From contig PUFA01000081.1 in the NCBI GenBank assembly GCA_003508835.1, positions 620,001 to 684,000 of the forward strand: a stretch of DNA of 64,000 nucleotides, given 5' to 3'. Made by a program: the position numbers and the translations under genes. The stretch is from Eonycteris spelaea (lineage: Eukaryota; Chordata; Mammalia; Chiroptera; Pteropodidae). This document shows positions 26,360 through 38,790 of the stretch, piece by piece (positions within the stretch are counted from its first letter, which is position 1; every line of letters starts with the position of its first letter). The notes beneath the pieces were generated by a model. It had not been told where the DNA came from, ran no database searches, and worked only from the letters and a program-made list of their open reading frames with translations.

Positions 26360-27100
26360 TCAGCCCTGTCTCCCAGTCATTCTCAGCGCCCCCAAAGATT
26401 CCCAAAGCATTATTTTAACCTAAATGTTTCACGGATTTGAGATGTTAGAAATTGTATGTCAAACTTTTGGGTATTTTAACTGGTTCAGAAAAGAAAGACT
26501 AACATCAGTTTTGACAACAAACAAAACAGGTTTTTGTTCTATCAGTTATGTTTAAAAGATTCCAATTTCAAACTAAACACGATGTGTGGTTCTTCTGTCA
26601 GCGATTTATATAGTCGCCAGGGCGCCACAGTCACACACTGCATACATCATTGTATTTTTAAAATGTACTTAATGAACATTTTTTTTCTTTTCTAGTAACT
26701 ACTTCATTGCCTTAAATGAATGCATTCCAATAGAATTTGCAACAAATGACCACTTTGTGTTTGCATTAATGCCAAACACGTTTAACAAATTTTTAACAAG
26801 GAACCCTGGCAAAGTGCCAAACTCCTAGAGGGACACTGAAGGAATGCTATAAATTTAAACTAGATTTTACCTTTTCACTTAGTTCAGCGACTGTCTTAGG
26901 TGTCTTGCTAGCTCAGGATTGTGGCATTTCTATTTTATGTCAGATAAGTCGTACATTTTTATTATTTTTATTACTTAAGTTGTACCTATTTCCACAGGAC
27001 ATTTCAATCTATGCAGCCATGTCTGAAATAATATGACGGCAGGTTAGAAATCAATCTTTATTTCCACAAATTCTTTATATCTTATATAGGTTAGTAGAAG
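26360..27100. other. Long repeat-free AT-rich block, candidate enhancer
   Basis: More than 700 bases with no recognisable interspersed repeat, in the middle of a repeat-rich intron. It contains runs typical of conserved non-coding DNA, such as octamer- and homeodomain-like AT cores and TTTGACAACAAACAAAACAGG. This is inference from texture only. Confidence 0.25.
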
Positions 27101-27194
27101 CATGTATGCATATATATATATCTTATCGAAATATAATTAGTTATATTTAATACATCACAGTCAACCAAATAAATACGAAAACAATAGCTTAAAC

Positions 27195-27408
27195 CAATGG
27201 TTCTCAACTGGGTATGAGTTTGTCCCCCAGGATATATTTGGCAATATTTGGAGACATTTTTTGTCATGGTTGGGAGAAGGGTTTACTGCTGGCATCCCAT
27301 AGACAGAGGCCAAGGATGCTGCTACACATTCAGTAATGCAGAGCCCAACCCCTCAACAAGAATTACCCAGTTCCCACTGTCCACGGTATCAAGACTGAGA
27401 AATCCTGG
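27195..27408 (+). mobile_element. MER5A-type hAT element (+)
   Basis: CAATGGTTCTCAACTGGG, GGCAATATTTGGAGACATTTTTTGTCA and GACTGAGAAATCCTGG mark both ends and the centre. Confidence 0.85.
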
Positions 27409-28039
27409 AGTAGAGTGACAAAGGCTTTTGGCTTATGGACAGTCTCTCAGGTTGAAAAAGGTATTATTTTAAGAAAAAAAATTGCAACTAAAAGCACATT
27501 TCTACTTAACCAAAGTTTTAAAAGTTGAATGGAATACCAAACGCTGACGGTGAGTGGCAGACTTCCAATTTTCACTTCTGCCGCCCTTTGCCCTTATGAA
27601 GAGAAGAACAAAGACAGGCCCATAGTAGCAGGACCTAAAATGTCGACTGGGGTGGTGCTAGGGTTGGCTGGTGGCCTGGGTGTGAAATATGTGCAAGCCC
27701 CACCAACATGGACCAGGTGCTGCCCGCCGGAGAAGGCCCCCGCTGGGCAGCGGGCGTGGTCTCCGAAGCAGGGCTAGAGGCGGGCAGGGCGCTGCAGTCC
27801 TCCAGAAGGTAGCTTTAGGTGGTGGGTGGACAAACGCTTTCATTTTAATAGCTGTGCGATTATTATAATGTATATTAGACAAATACTGGCACCAATACGA
27901 TAGTACATAAATCTTTCTTAAAAAGGAAATTTCATTTTTTTTTTAGAAGAGGATATTAATTAAATGTGACAGGTATTATGGAGGGATTACAAAATTGAGC
28001 TGGTAGAACACAAAAGTCAAGAGAATCCTGGCCTCGTGG

Positions 28040-28230
28040 TAAAGAAATGGGCTCTGGAGTCGAGAAGATGAAGGCTCAGATCAGGCCCCAGGAAGGGGGA
28101 AATTTGAATCAAAACATTCAGTTCCTTTAAGCTTCAGTTTCCTCATCTGCTAAGGGACTAGCAGCCGGGTCAGTGTCATGCTTGTTTGAGATAATTCACA
28201 CAAAAGCACAGAGAGCCATGGCTGATAGCA
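28040..28230 (+). mobile_element. MIR (+)
   Basis: GGGCTCTGGAGTCGAGA, TTCAGTTTCCTCATCTGCTAAGG and GATAATTCACACAAA are MIR landmarks in order. Confidence 0.65.
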
Positions 28231-29469
28231 TGCACTAAACTTTAGCCGTAAATAATTCTGACCACAATAATAATGGCAAGAAAAAATCCTAAGGACGCAT
28301 AGCCGTGTATGCTGCCATTTATATCTACACATCTGAGTCTATCTAATTTTCTTCATTTAAAGTGTCATGGATAGTTGCACCAGTGGACAGAAACCGAAGA
28401 TGAAATCTGGAGTCTCTCAGTTGCCCACGCCTCCCCACAAAGCAGGCTCCATCATCCCCAACAGCAGTTTGCAATTCTGAGCAGAGGGCTGACTGGCCTG
28501 CCCCCACCACCCCACCCCCAGCCCTTGGGGCTCTGAAGTGTTACATTTTATTGCCCTGTGGAGCTGTAGGAGGCCACTTGCAAGGTAAAATGTTGCTCTC
28601 CACTCATATTTTTGAATTATGGCTTCAAGGTGGTTGCTCCTATCAAGAAAATTAAATGATTTAACATAATTTGTTGTCACTTTGATCACAACAATAATAA
28701 ATAAATCTTCATGAGGAAACCAGGGAAACCCATTCCGTCCCATTTTAAAAGATGTTAAGTAATAACACAGATGTAGTTACAGAATTTTTTTTTTTTTGAG
28801 TAGAAACGACTCTTGGGTTTTCTTGTGAGCAGAGTCACTTAGTGGAGTTGTTCTGCAGGATGCCCACTGCCCCCAGAATGAGCAGCTCTTCTCCTTAGAC
28901 CCTTGATAATTAGCCTATCAGGGGCTCGCTTCTATTTAGGCTCCATGTGCAATGTCAGGGGCATCCAAAGCTGTGGTGAATGGGTGTCTGTTTTTGTACC
29001 TGGGGGCATGCTGCACACATTTGGAAAGCACATGGAGCGTAATGGACATTAACCCAGATGTCAAAAATAGCCTGCATTTTACTACTGTTATTAAACAGTT
29101 TCCCCTTTAACCCCTCCGTGTTTACCAAAGACCCCTTTCTCCCAGCCTGTTTCTGCAAATCACTACTGAAAGGGCAGGAGAAGAAAGCCATAATCGGGCA
29201 GGTGTCTTTATTCCAAAGAAAAACAGTCTGAAGGAATATTTGTGAGACACCACACGTTTATAGCCTTCTCTCCTGGGGGCGTTTGTCCTGGGGCAGACTC
29301 TTACTGCTGTGCTCAGTTCACTCCCCCCGCCCCCTCCCACACCCCTCCCCTGCACACTAACTGCAGGGTTCCCTTCAGAACTAACTCAAGATCTTTCACA
29401 ATCAAAATAGCTTTCTATTTTACTATGATACCAATTATACATTCTTTGATAAAAAATCCAAGAAGTGTA

Positions 29470-29720
29470 ACAACAACAACAAAATTATGAAGAAGAAAAT
29501 TTAAAACCACCACCCAGATATAATTACTAACAATATCCTGGTATACATACTTGCAAGTGTTTATATGTATGTGGATGCAAAAATGAGATCAAATTATACA
29601 TGTAGAACTGTAATCTGCTTTTTTCATTGAAAAATTGTGGACATCTTTTCATATAATAAACACCTACACCATAACTGTCATATAGTCACATAATAAATCT
29701 TAAGCATCCCTATCACAGCT
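29470..29720 (-). mobile_element. L1-type LINE fragment
   Basis: AAAACCACCACCCAGATATAATTACTAACAATATCCTGG and CTGTAATCTGCTTTTTTCATTGAAAAATTGTGGACATCTTTTCAT correspond to a widespread L1M-type segment. Subfamily and orientation uncertain. Confidence 0.45.
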
Positions 29721-29894
29721 CTCTATTCATTTCCTTCAAGTTGCAAATTCTTAAAATCCTTATTCTTTTATTTATTTTTGTATCTATTTGTTGTCTGTCT
29801 TCCTCCCAAAAATACAGGCTCCATGGGGGCATAAATTTTATGTCATTTTTACTATTATATCCCTGGCACAAGCACGTTGCCCAACACAGAGAGG

Positions 29895-30340
29895 AGTTAT
29901 ATTAGGTTTCTACTGCTGCATAACAAATCGCAACAAACTTAGTGGTTTAAAACAACAGCCATTGATTATCTCATAGCTCCGTAGATCAGAAGACCAGTTG
30001 GGTCCCACTCGGTTCTCTCTTTAGAGTCTCATAATGCCAGGTGTCAGCCAAGCTGGACTTTAACCTGGAGCTCATTCACATTGTGGTTGTGGAAGCGAGG
30101 TCCCCGTTTCCTCGCTGGCAGTCAGCTAGTGACTACCCTGGATCCTATTACAGTTCTTGCCCCATAGCGCCCCCATCTCAGCACCGTGAATCCCTCTCAT
30201 ATTTCAGATTTCTCGGACTTTCTCTTCTGCTACCAGCAAGAGAAAAGTCTCTGTTATTAAAGGGCTCCCGTGATTAAATTGGGTCCACTCAGATAGTCTC
30301 TTTTTTGATTAACTTAAAGTCAAGTGACCTTAACTACATC
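29895..30340 (-). mobile_element. MaLR-like LTR, reverse orientation
   Basis: TTTCTACTGCTGCATAACAAATCGCAACAAACTTAGTGG with AAAACAACAG, and later GGGCTCCCGTGATTAAATTGGGTCCACTCAGATAGTCTC, form the reverse complement of a MaLR/MLT-type LTR. No internal retroviral sequence is present. Confidence 0.5.
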
Positions 30341-30489
30341 TGTAAGGTAGTATAATCACCGGATGAGATGTTCGTGGTCCCGGTGCCAGGGTTAAGAGCA
30401 GGAAGTCATTGCGGGGTGGGGGATGGCAGGGGAGGGTGACTTTAGGGTTCTGCCTATCTAAGTGCTCTCTAATACCTGGAGAATGAATG

Positions 30490-31200
30490 AGTGAATCAAC
30501 TCATTCCATTCCAGGGGCTGTGCGAGGCATAGGGGATGCTCATTGAGCAAGACTGGCCTGCCTCTGCCCTTGTAGAGCTTATAGCCTAGACCAGTGCTGT
30601 TCAATAGAAATACAACGCAAGCGCACCTGAGTTTTCAAGTAGCCGCATTAAAAATAGTAATAAAAACGAGGTGAAATTAATTGTAATGATATATTTAATT
30701 TGATCCAACGTATCCAGAATGTGATTCTAAGATGAAATCAACATTAAAAAAAATCCATACTAAATCTAAAATTTAATCTATTGATTTGTAGTCATTCAAA
30801 ATCAGTATAAAAAACTAATTTCATACTAAACCTTCAAAATCTGATGCCTAATTTACGCTTATAGCACATCTCAATTTGGACTAGCCATATTTCAAGTGCT
30901 GAGTAGCTACATGTGGCCAGCAGCTACCATGTTGGACAGTAAAAGTCTGAACGAGTCATTAGAAGAGATCAGTGCAGTATGTGTGAGACTTCCTGTGCCA
31001 TATTCCACACTCAGGAGGGTCAGGAAGGTCTTCTTGGGAAGAAGCGACATCTAAATTGTGACTAAAGAATAAGTAGGAATTGATCAGGTCAAGGGTTGGT
31101 GTATATGCATGTCTGACAGAAAGACGAGTTTGAGAGATGGGGAGAAGAGGAAGCTTTAGGATTGCAGAGGTAAGTTCAGCCTAGGTGGAACATGAAGCAC
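30490..31200 (+). mobile_element. Ancient LINE (L2-type) segment split by a hAT insertion
   Basis: GGGGCTGTGCGAGGCATAGGGGATGC and CCCTTGTAGAGCTTATAGCC precede the insert; AGGAAGGTCTTCTTGGGAAGAAGCGACATC follows it. These are parts of the same family as at 7.6 kb. Confidence 0.5.
30592..30944 (+). mobile_element. Non-autonomous hAT element (MER33-like), nested
   Basis: Begins CAGTGCTGTTCAATAGAAATA and ends near ATGTGGCCAGCAGCTACCATGTTGGACAG, giving imperfect terminal inverted repeats. Its flanks GCCTAGAC and GTCTGAAC could be a decayed 8-base target duplication. A second copy is at 45.2 kb. The family name is from memory. Confidence 0.75.
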
Positions 31201-32394
31201 GGCGCCGGAGAGAGAGAGACCACATGAGACCTTGCCAGCATGGTCAGGAGTCCATCCTCCACCCCAAGGGCAACAGGATTGTAAATGAGACCAGTAAATG
31301 TGAAATGCAAGATGAAGTCGATGTCATTATTGAAAAAACGCTGTTGGCTACATTGATGAGCCCGCAGAGTTGGGTGCTATAGGAGAGGATGCATGGGGAC
31401 AGGTTGGGCCTGCTGGGCCATCAGGTGAGGGAGGACTGGCCAGAGATTATCTCACAGTGGGTGGCTGACTGGATTGCTTGCTTCATTGCTGGAAACCAGG
31501 ATTCCTTTTAAAATTTCTTAAAACCATATGCATATTTGTCCTTCAACAAGGAATCATCTGCATTTCCAACTGCTGGCAATGTCATTTGAGTTTGTTTTTT
31601 TCTCTCCCTCTCAGTTCCATTTAGGCCTTCTGGTGAATGGATTGTCCTATCGGAGGAGTGGCAACACTATTTGAGAGCTCTTTTTTCTACCGTGTAATCC
31701 TTACCCCAAAACAGTGCACTGCAGTTGCAAGGCACTGTATTCTGCCTTGTGACCTATTACCCAGCTGGAAATCTTTCTCTCAACTGAATAAATGATTGTT
31801 CTTTGCTACTTTATCTTGGAAAAACATCAAGGACATCGGACATTCACTGTAATTATTTTTCACTCGTTTCCCCATCTGTAAAATGTGACCGGTACATTTT
31901 AGTACTACTTTGGGTTTCTCTTTACCTTTCAGTCATATGCCCTTTTAATATATCGGCCAGCCTTTTATAAAGATGATTAAGAAATACTTAATGCACAAAA
32001 GAATTAGAGCTATGCACAGCTCATGAAGCAGAAAGCGTGCTCTGACTTACAATTTTCATACAAAGTTTGCAGAGATTTTATGTGCCAGAATGAGTAATAT
32101 GATCTGCTCTAGGAACTCCCTTGCTTTCTGGCTCTGCAAAAGTCATTTTTTTTTTTTTTTTGCCCCGATTCAAGTTTCTTAACCAGAAGGGTTACACCAA
32201 ACTCCTCAGAGTATGAATTAGCAGAGTTCATCCAAGCCACATATTTCATTAGCACTGTTTAACGATGGCTTGAAATAACTTCCTACCTGTGCAGACATTG
32301 GGATCTTTGGCATGCTCATTAGTCAGTGTGACTCGAGAAATGCTGTGTATCAACCACCAAATCAGACAGCTCAGGCTATATATAAAAAGTGGCT

Positions 32395-32396
<2 letters not shown>

Positions 32397-32433
<37 letters not shown>
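32397..32433 (+). repeat. (TG)n microsatellite
   Basis: About 18 TG units. Confidence 0.95.
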
Positions 32434-32436
<3 letters not shown>

Positions 32437-32837
32437 ATCTTTCCTCTCTCTTGCCATATTCCCCAGAGAGCTGCGCTATTGCCATATGCCCGGAAACTCC
32501 CGAAATATTCAAAGGCCATATGTGAATGATAATGATGCAGGCACACAAAGTTGAGCATCAAGCAGGGGAAAAAAGCCATCATTTGAAGGGTCGATGTGGG
32601 ATTCTCCTCTCTTCTTACCCATTTTACCGTTTCTTCCCAGGCTACAGTCACATTCCATACTCAGGGTCTCTTACTGGGACAGTGAGAAAACTTGAGGTGA
32701 TGTGGATACCTGTTCCCCAGGACATGAAATATGCAAATGAGTAGCTGCTGCATTTATGTGTAGGTCTAAGCATAAGCACACGCCATTGATGAAAGACAAC
32801 TTTATTTCATTCTGCTTGATTTAAGAGTATATCTATA

Positions 32838-33420
32838 TTCTTTTTTTAAGTGTTTTTATTGTGGTAAAATATACATAAAATTTACTATTTTAACCAATTT
32901 AAAGTGTACAATTCAGTGGGATTAAATACATACGAAGAGTTGTATAACCAACACTACTATCCATTTCCTTTTTTTATTACCCCATACAGAAACTCTGTAC
33001 CCGTTCAGCATTAACTCCCCATTTCCTCACCCCCAGAACCCTGGTAACCTCTAATCTATTTTCTGCATCTATGAATTTGTCTACTCTAGATATTTCATAA
33101 GCAATATCATATGGTATTCATCCTTTGCTGTCTGACTTATTTCACTGAGCATGTCTTTAGGGGTCATCCATGTTGTACCATGTGTCAGAACTTCATTTCT
33201 TCTTAGGGCTGAATAATATTTCATGGTGCATATATACCACTTTTTGTTTATCCATTCATCCGTTGATGGACACTTGGAAGTTGCTTCTACATTTTGGTTA
33301 TTGTGAATAATGCTGCTATGAACATTGATGTATCTGTTTGAGTCCCTGTTTTCCATTCTTCCGGGTATATACTGAGATGTGGAATTGCTGGGTCCAGTAT
33401 TCTGAATTCTTTTAAACTGG
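32838..33420 (-). mobile_element. L1M 3' end including ORF2 C-terminal remnant (-)
   Basis: The + strand reads TTTTTATTGTGGTAAAATATACATAAAATTTAC through GAATAATGCTGCTATGAACATTG, the reverse of an old L1. On the minus strand, 33356-33081 translates to a decayed version of the end of L1 ORF2 (MKYYSALRRNEVLTHGTTW block). It is a dead fragment. Confidence 0.85.
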
Positions 33421-35313
33421 TGTTTTTACGTGGTTTGTAAGTGAATGTTAGTTTTCTGGTATATTGACCATCGCTAAGTCTCCAATCTCTATAAAATCAA
33501 GTTAAAAAATTTTTAAAAACCATACTCATTTTACAAAAGTGTGGAGAGAAAAAAATTGACACATAATCTGATCATATAGAAATAATCACTGGAACATTAT
33601 GGCATAATTTCTTTTAATTTATTTTTGCATACCAAGAGACATCAAATACCTTTATGTGACATATGTTGAAAGAGGCTTCTTCTCAGATGTGTTTGCAGGA
33701 CATAGTTTAAACTTTCTGTTCATTTTATCCTTCCTATATGCATCCTCCTCGTTGCCATCCCCACCCCCCACCAATCCCAACCAACCCCAACCAAATAGAG
33801 TGGTTGAGGGTCAGTACAGGAATGGGAGGGAACTGTCTGTGAGGATGATCTCCGATATCATTGCCAGTTATTGGAATGCTAAATCACGTGCTTTTTTTGT
33901 TACAGCTATCAGAAGGGCTGACTAAAGGGAAAATGCAGCTCTGCAGCAATATTCTGATAATCTTTTGCGTGCGGCTCACATCGCTGTCCATCACCACCTG
34001 GAATCCTCATCAGGACTGAAGAGGAGTCTCACTTCCATTACTGAGCACGATTCTGTTCAACTTGATATTTCCTTTGTCATCTCATGTCGTTTAATATGTT
34101 GGAAAGGAAGAATGAGGCAGAGGAGAAAAATGATAGATACTCCATTTTTTTTTTTGTCGAGATTTGGGCATTAAAATTTGGTCATCTCTTCCGAATGTCA
34201 TTATTTGATAACATTTTATTTATGTTACTTAAACATCATTGGAAAATTTGAACTCCATGGGACTTTAACTGTAGATTCATCTTCTGTTGGACAACTAGCT
34301 TCATCTCCAGTTTTTCTGCTGGTTCAATCTAAGCGGTCATCCCTAATGCATTAGATTATCAAAGTTTGAACTCTGTGAGTGAATGAGTGGTGTTTGCAGT
34401 GTTTGTCTACCAAGATGTATAGAGCGTTTGACAAAGAAACCAAAACACCAAAAATGGCGAGCCTTTACCCTCCTCTATTTCTTTAATCTGCTGTTTGAAG
34501 AACCATATTTTGATGGTGTAACCAGTAGTTACCTCTGGGCCAGGTTGGAAATGAAATCAATTTTTTAAACCACTAATACTTGCCAAGAAATCGCCTTATG
34601 AGAACGTGGTGTGTGTCTCTGACAATGCATGGCACATCTAAATTGATCATTCATAATTTTATCTACCCTGTTTTTGTACTGAAGAGTGGCAACAGCCTGA
34701 GGCACCTGCATATTTCTATTCCACGTGTTCCGTGCATCTCCGTGGCTGGGATGTGACCAAGCCTCAGACTCTTACCATTCCCGTACATGCAGGTCTCCAT
34801 GAAGAAGCTGGGACTCATTCACATTTCAAGATCCAAATGCTGTGCAAACAGTGTAAGCTTAGATCTTCTGTAAATGAAGGGTCATTTCTCAATTTTTTAA
34901 AAATGTCTCCAACATGGATTCCAAAGCATTTTCAGCATCAAACATGAAAACATTGATGAATGAGGAATAATCATAAAAGCTGTGTATCTGTATATAGCTG
35001 TACACAACTTGTTTGTGGATACAGAGTCATTATTTAAAGCACATGCCAGGGAAAGAGACCAAATTTTGAGGTCTTTTACATACAGTGACATGGTACTAAG
35101 GAGAATTAAACTCCTACTGCTTCCTCTGAAGATTAAAAAAAAAAAGTTAAAGTGTTATAACTTCATAAAACTCATGACCAAGTCTGGCAAACATGTGCAA
35201 CTCTTGTATTGATCCATTTTCTTGTCAATGGAAGAAACCCTTCCACGTGTATGCAAGTGGGAGATGAAAATCTGCATTTTTAAAGGACAGTGAATTTAAG
35301 CATGAGTGGCCTT

Positions 35314-35319
35314 AATAAA
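35314..35319 (+). terminator. Possible proximal poly(A) signal
   Basis: AATAAA followed by GTTGTCTTTCTTTGCTGCTGTG, a T/G-rich element. It could give a shorter 3'UTR of about 1.4 kb for the inferred ERC2 transcript. Weak evidence. Confidence 0.3.
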
Positions 35320-36813
35320 TATAGTTGTCTTTCTTTGCTGCTGTGAAAAGGATTCTAAACAGATGTTCCTAAAGTCTTGCATTGAATTTAGTTGTTATTA
35401 TTACTTTTTTAAATGTTGGTGCAATTAACTCTGGACCTCTCCCATGAGCCATAGAGATATTTAAAAAACAGACACCGTATTTGTCAGGAAAGATGAAACT
35501 GTGTATGAGTTGCACTGTTCATCCTCTGTGCATTAGAAGCAATCTATTCAAGCGGGTTTCTCGCTTCCGGCTTTGTTCTTGTAAGTATAGCAAGCTATGT
35601 AAAGCTTATGTGTTGCATAGACCATCCAAATACATTCATGTTTTAAAAGTTTGTTCTTTAACTATCAAAGGGATCTAGGTCTTGATTGGAAAAACGAGCA
35701 GAGTTCTTTGCAAGCATATTTAGCACATTTTGACACAATGTCGCACTGAAAACCCAGGCCACAAATGTCCCCACGTGAAGAGCTTGGGTGTCCTCAAATA
35801 GGCAGCCTCACTGCCTCCCACAGCCAAGTCCTGACCTGAACTCTGCAGCTGAATACTTGAAGTAGGAAGTAGAAAATCCACTAAGGAAAGTAGGGTCCAC
35901 TGAACGGAAAAGCAACCAATCGTGTATAGTTAGCTATTTCTAAGTATGTGCCAATTTTGTCACAGCTGTTTGGGGGATCATTTTTTGCCCCTCTTTTGTT
36001 GGTTAAAACTATTATTGATCTTACCTTTATGGGGCATATCATTTAGTCCCTGAAAAATTCAATTCTGTCTAACGTAGTATCCTTTCCCATTTCATGTAAT
36101 ATTCTCTGATGTTTTGGGGGTTATTAAAAAATTCCCTTTTCACATATTAAAAATAGTCTCTGGGTTTACAACAAACACTGTGATGTTGGGATATTTCCTT
36201 TGCTCAAACTTTGGCAGGTTCCCCTCTAATCATAACGAAGTTGGGAAAAAGAAGTTGAGGCTAACATGTGGGAGAACTTGGTCTTCTTGCTTTGTGTAAA
36301 AGCAGGCTTGTACTTTATATCCCATTTGATTTCGATGTACAGTCTCAATTTTGTATTTAATGATTTTTGTGTATCCAGTATGCACGTTAACAGCGTGTCA
36401 ACTTTCATTTGAAAGTGGGTTTCAGTTTTCTTTTTAAACAGTGTTTATGACGAGCCCTCAAATGTGTTGACATAAGCTCTATCTGAGATGTTTTTGTCGA
36501 GTGGCGTTTGAATGCTGTCAGGGGTCAGTGTATCTAATTCCCAGAGACCCTCGTTTGATAGTGCTTCTTGTAATATTTCTTCAAGTGAGTGGCATGTGGG
36601 TTGTGATATTGACCATGTGATTATGGACTTCGATATGAAAAAAATAAAAATAAAACTAAGGAACCCTCAGAAACTACCAATGGGCATGTATTAGCCAGTC
36701 ATTGTAACCTCGTGTCTAGTAGAAGTACAACATACAAGGTATGTACAGTTCATGAATTTGTTATCATGTGTATGAGAAGTACTTTGTGCTGATCGCCTTA
36801 TTTATATTCATCA

Positions 36814-36819
36814 AATAAA
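36814..36819 (+). terminator. Poly(A) signal AATAAA
   Basis: Canonical hexamer with CTTTGTTTCTTTCTG immediately downstream, a typical cleavage region. Expected cleavage at about 36835. It closes the inferred ERC2 3'UTR. Confidence 0.6.
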
Positions 36820-37689
36820 CTTTGTTTCTTTCTGAAGTGAGTTCATTCCACCTCTAATAAATGTTCTGATTGTGGTGGTTTCTAATCTTTTCGAGGTCAT
36901 GGATCCCCATTTGAAGAGCCTATGGACTCAAAGGAAAAAAAGGTGGGGGAAAGAAAAGTTATGGACTAACTTTACCGGAATGGCCAAGGCATAAATTTTC
37001 TTTTATATGTAGCTGGATCTAGAGGTTCATTCTGAGAAATTAAGTCATTGGGGGTATCTCCCTTCCTCCTTCCCTCCTTATTTCCCTTATTTTTGCCTCT
37101 CGCTAGCTCTCAATTCATCTCTTTTATATATATCCCTCCATCTTTCTCCATTCCTCCTTTTCTCCCTGTTCCTTCTGCACTTTCCAGAGGGTTTATGTCA
37201 GTCTCTGCTAGGTTCTCCCCATTTGGCAGCAACGATAACTCCCAACAGCTTTGAGGATTCTTGGATTTTAGAGCAGAGCCCCTTTCTCACTCAGCAGTCA
37301 TCTCAGCCCCCTAAAGGGACTCTTACTGGCCCTTTTTTGGACCATACATCCAATTACCTTATTCAAGGAAGTCGGGATGGTGAGACCAAGTAGTTGGCAG
37401 CCTCACTGGATGACGGAGGAGCCGTTTCCAAAGGGGAAACAGTGGGCTACATTCTAGAAGAGAGGGACAAGAATGCTGGGCAGGCAGAAATAATAGCTCC
37501 GCCATTACTTGGTTACACACACAAGATCATCCAGAAAAATACAGAAGATTGTCCATTAGCCTTCACAGCCCACCTGTGGAGAACCGGTTTCCGGTTTCTT
37601 TAAAGGTTTGAATTATGTTATAGGAAATGAGTTACCAATTCTTACCATTATTGAAATCGGAGAGTAATTGATTATCAGAACTAGAATAT

Positions 37690-37800
37690 AGGTTAAATGT
37701 CATGTAATCCAATAGCTTCAAGTTACAGTTGAGGAAACTGAGGCCCAGTCAGAGGTGACTGATCCAAGCATGGTAAGTTCATCGCAATCCAAGACTGTTC
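37690..37800 (-). mobile_element. MIR fragment (-)
   Basis: CAGTTGAGGAAACTGAGGCCCAG is the reverse-strand MIR core. Confidence 0.6.
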
Positions 37801-38399
37801 CTAAAGCTCATGGAACAGGAATATGTGTCCCTGAAGATTCTTTGGGAAGAGAACATGGGACAAAATCTCCCCCAGTTGGCCCTTGACAACACCACGGAAA
37901 TATCATTTGGTTTCTGCACTTCATGGACTCAAAGCTGCAGGGCGTGAAATTCTCTCGCAGTCAGGCCCATTTTGGGGCAACCTGGAAAGCCGTTTGCCTG
38001 TTTCATTATGTTGCCTTTTGTAGAAAAAGAACTTTTGTTGGACGAGAATTTCTTACCTCATAGAACTTCCTGAAGCAGCCGGCTTGCATTCAGGCCTAAT
38101 TATGTAAACCCAGCTGGCCAGACAGAACCTCTGCTGCTTTATCCACAACCAGTCCTTTTGGAAAGAAAGCCACCAGCCCACACAGGGCTAGACGTGACTG
38201 CGAGTCAATCCATACCTTTAGCTTGTACATCTGAGGTTTTTGACCTTAAAAGTATACCTTGATTGCTTCTAGTGAACTGCTGTTACAAAAGATTGGAGAG
38301 GCATTCTAATTCTTAGAATTGCTAATCCATCGTAATAATCATACTAATAATAAGTAAATATAGGTGGGAAAAAAAAAGACTAATTGAACCTTGAGTTTG

Positions 38400-38790
38400 C
38401 TAGGAGCCACACCATGGCACTAAGGGTTAATATGCATCCACTTGTTTATTCCTGGAAACAGCACCATGAAGTAGGTACTGTCATGACTCACATTTTACAG
38501 TGAGGGAAGTGGGGGCCCACAGAGATGACCAGCAACAGTGTGAATTTATAGAGCATTTATTTGGTACCAGCATTGTGCTAGTGCTGTTCTTACACAAACT
38601 CATTTATTCTCGCAATAATCCCAAAAGGCACATACTATTATTACTGTCACTTTACAGACAAGGTGATGTACTTCACCTAGGATCCTCAAGATTGACATGG
38701 TGGAGCCAGACTTTGGACTCAGTGCTCAGCAAACTGCTCTGCTTTGGGGATGCATCAGGCCCAGGTCAGATGGGAGGGGACACGTGAGGT
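38400..38790 (-). mobile_element. Two adjacent MIR copies (-)
   Basis: TAGGTACTGTCATGACTCACATTTTACAGTGAGGGAAG and, from about 38530, TAGAGCATTTATTTGGTACCAGCATTGTGCTAG with CACTTTACAGACAAGG are separate reverse-strand MIR cores abutting each other. Confidence 0.6.

Larger units (their letters stand above)
1..33905 (+). other. ERC2: Inferred last intron of ERC2
   Basis: No coding exon could be supported in this stretch; open frames are short and mostly fall in repeats. If the 3'UTR at 33.9-36.8 kb belongs to ERC2, all of this is its last intron. The content is decayed MIR, L2, hAT, MaLR and L1 fragments plus microsatellites (listed separately), with unique sequence between them. Repeat-poor stretches at about 4.7-7.5, 18.3-19.1, 23.8-26.0, 26.2-27.15 and 31.4-32.8 kb are candidate conserved non-coding sequence. 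Confidence 0.45.
33906..36838 (+). other. ERC2: Probable ERC2 terminal exon (3'UTR)
   Basis: A good acceptor (T-run then GTTACAG, ending 33905) starts a 2.9 kb block that has no recognisable interspersed repeats, is U-rich, and ends with AATAAA (36814-36819) followed by a T/G-rich stretch. ERC2 encodes an active-zone scaffold (CAST) whose mRNA has a 3'UTR of about this length, and in human its 3' end lies roughly 20 kb upstream of WNT5A in the same orientation; here the gap to WNT5A promoter A is about 17.4 kb. The coding end of ERC2 (Gly-Ile-Trp-Ala) is not found, so the stop codon would be in an upstream exon outside the window or near this junction. The assignment rests on synteny and structure, not on protein sequence. 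Confidence 0.55.

Noticed and set aside
33081..33356. 91-codon minus-strand frame with recognisable protein similarity
   Set aside because: It is the decayed C-terminal end of L1 ORF2, a mobile-element remnant, not a host gene.
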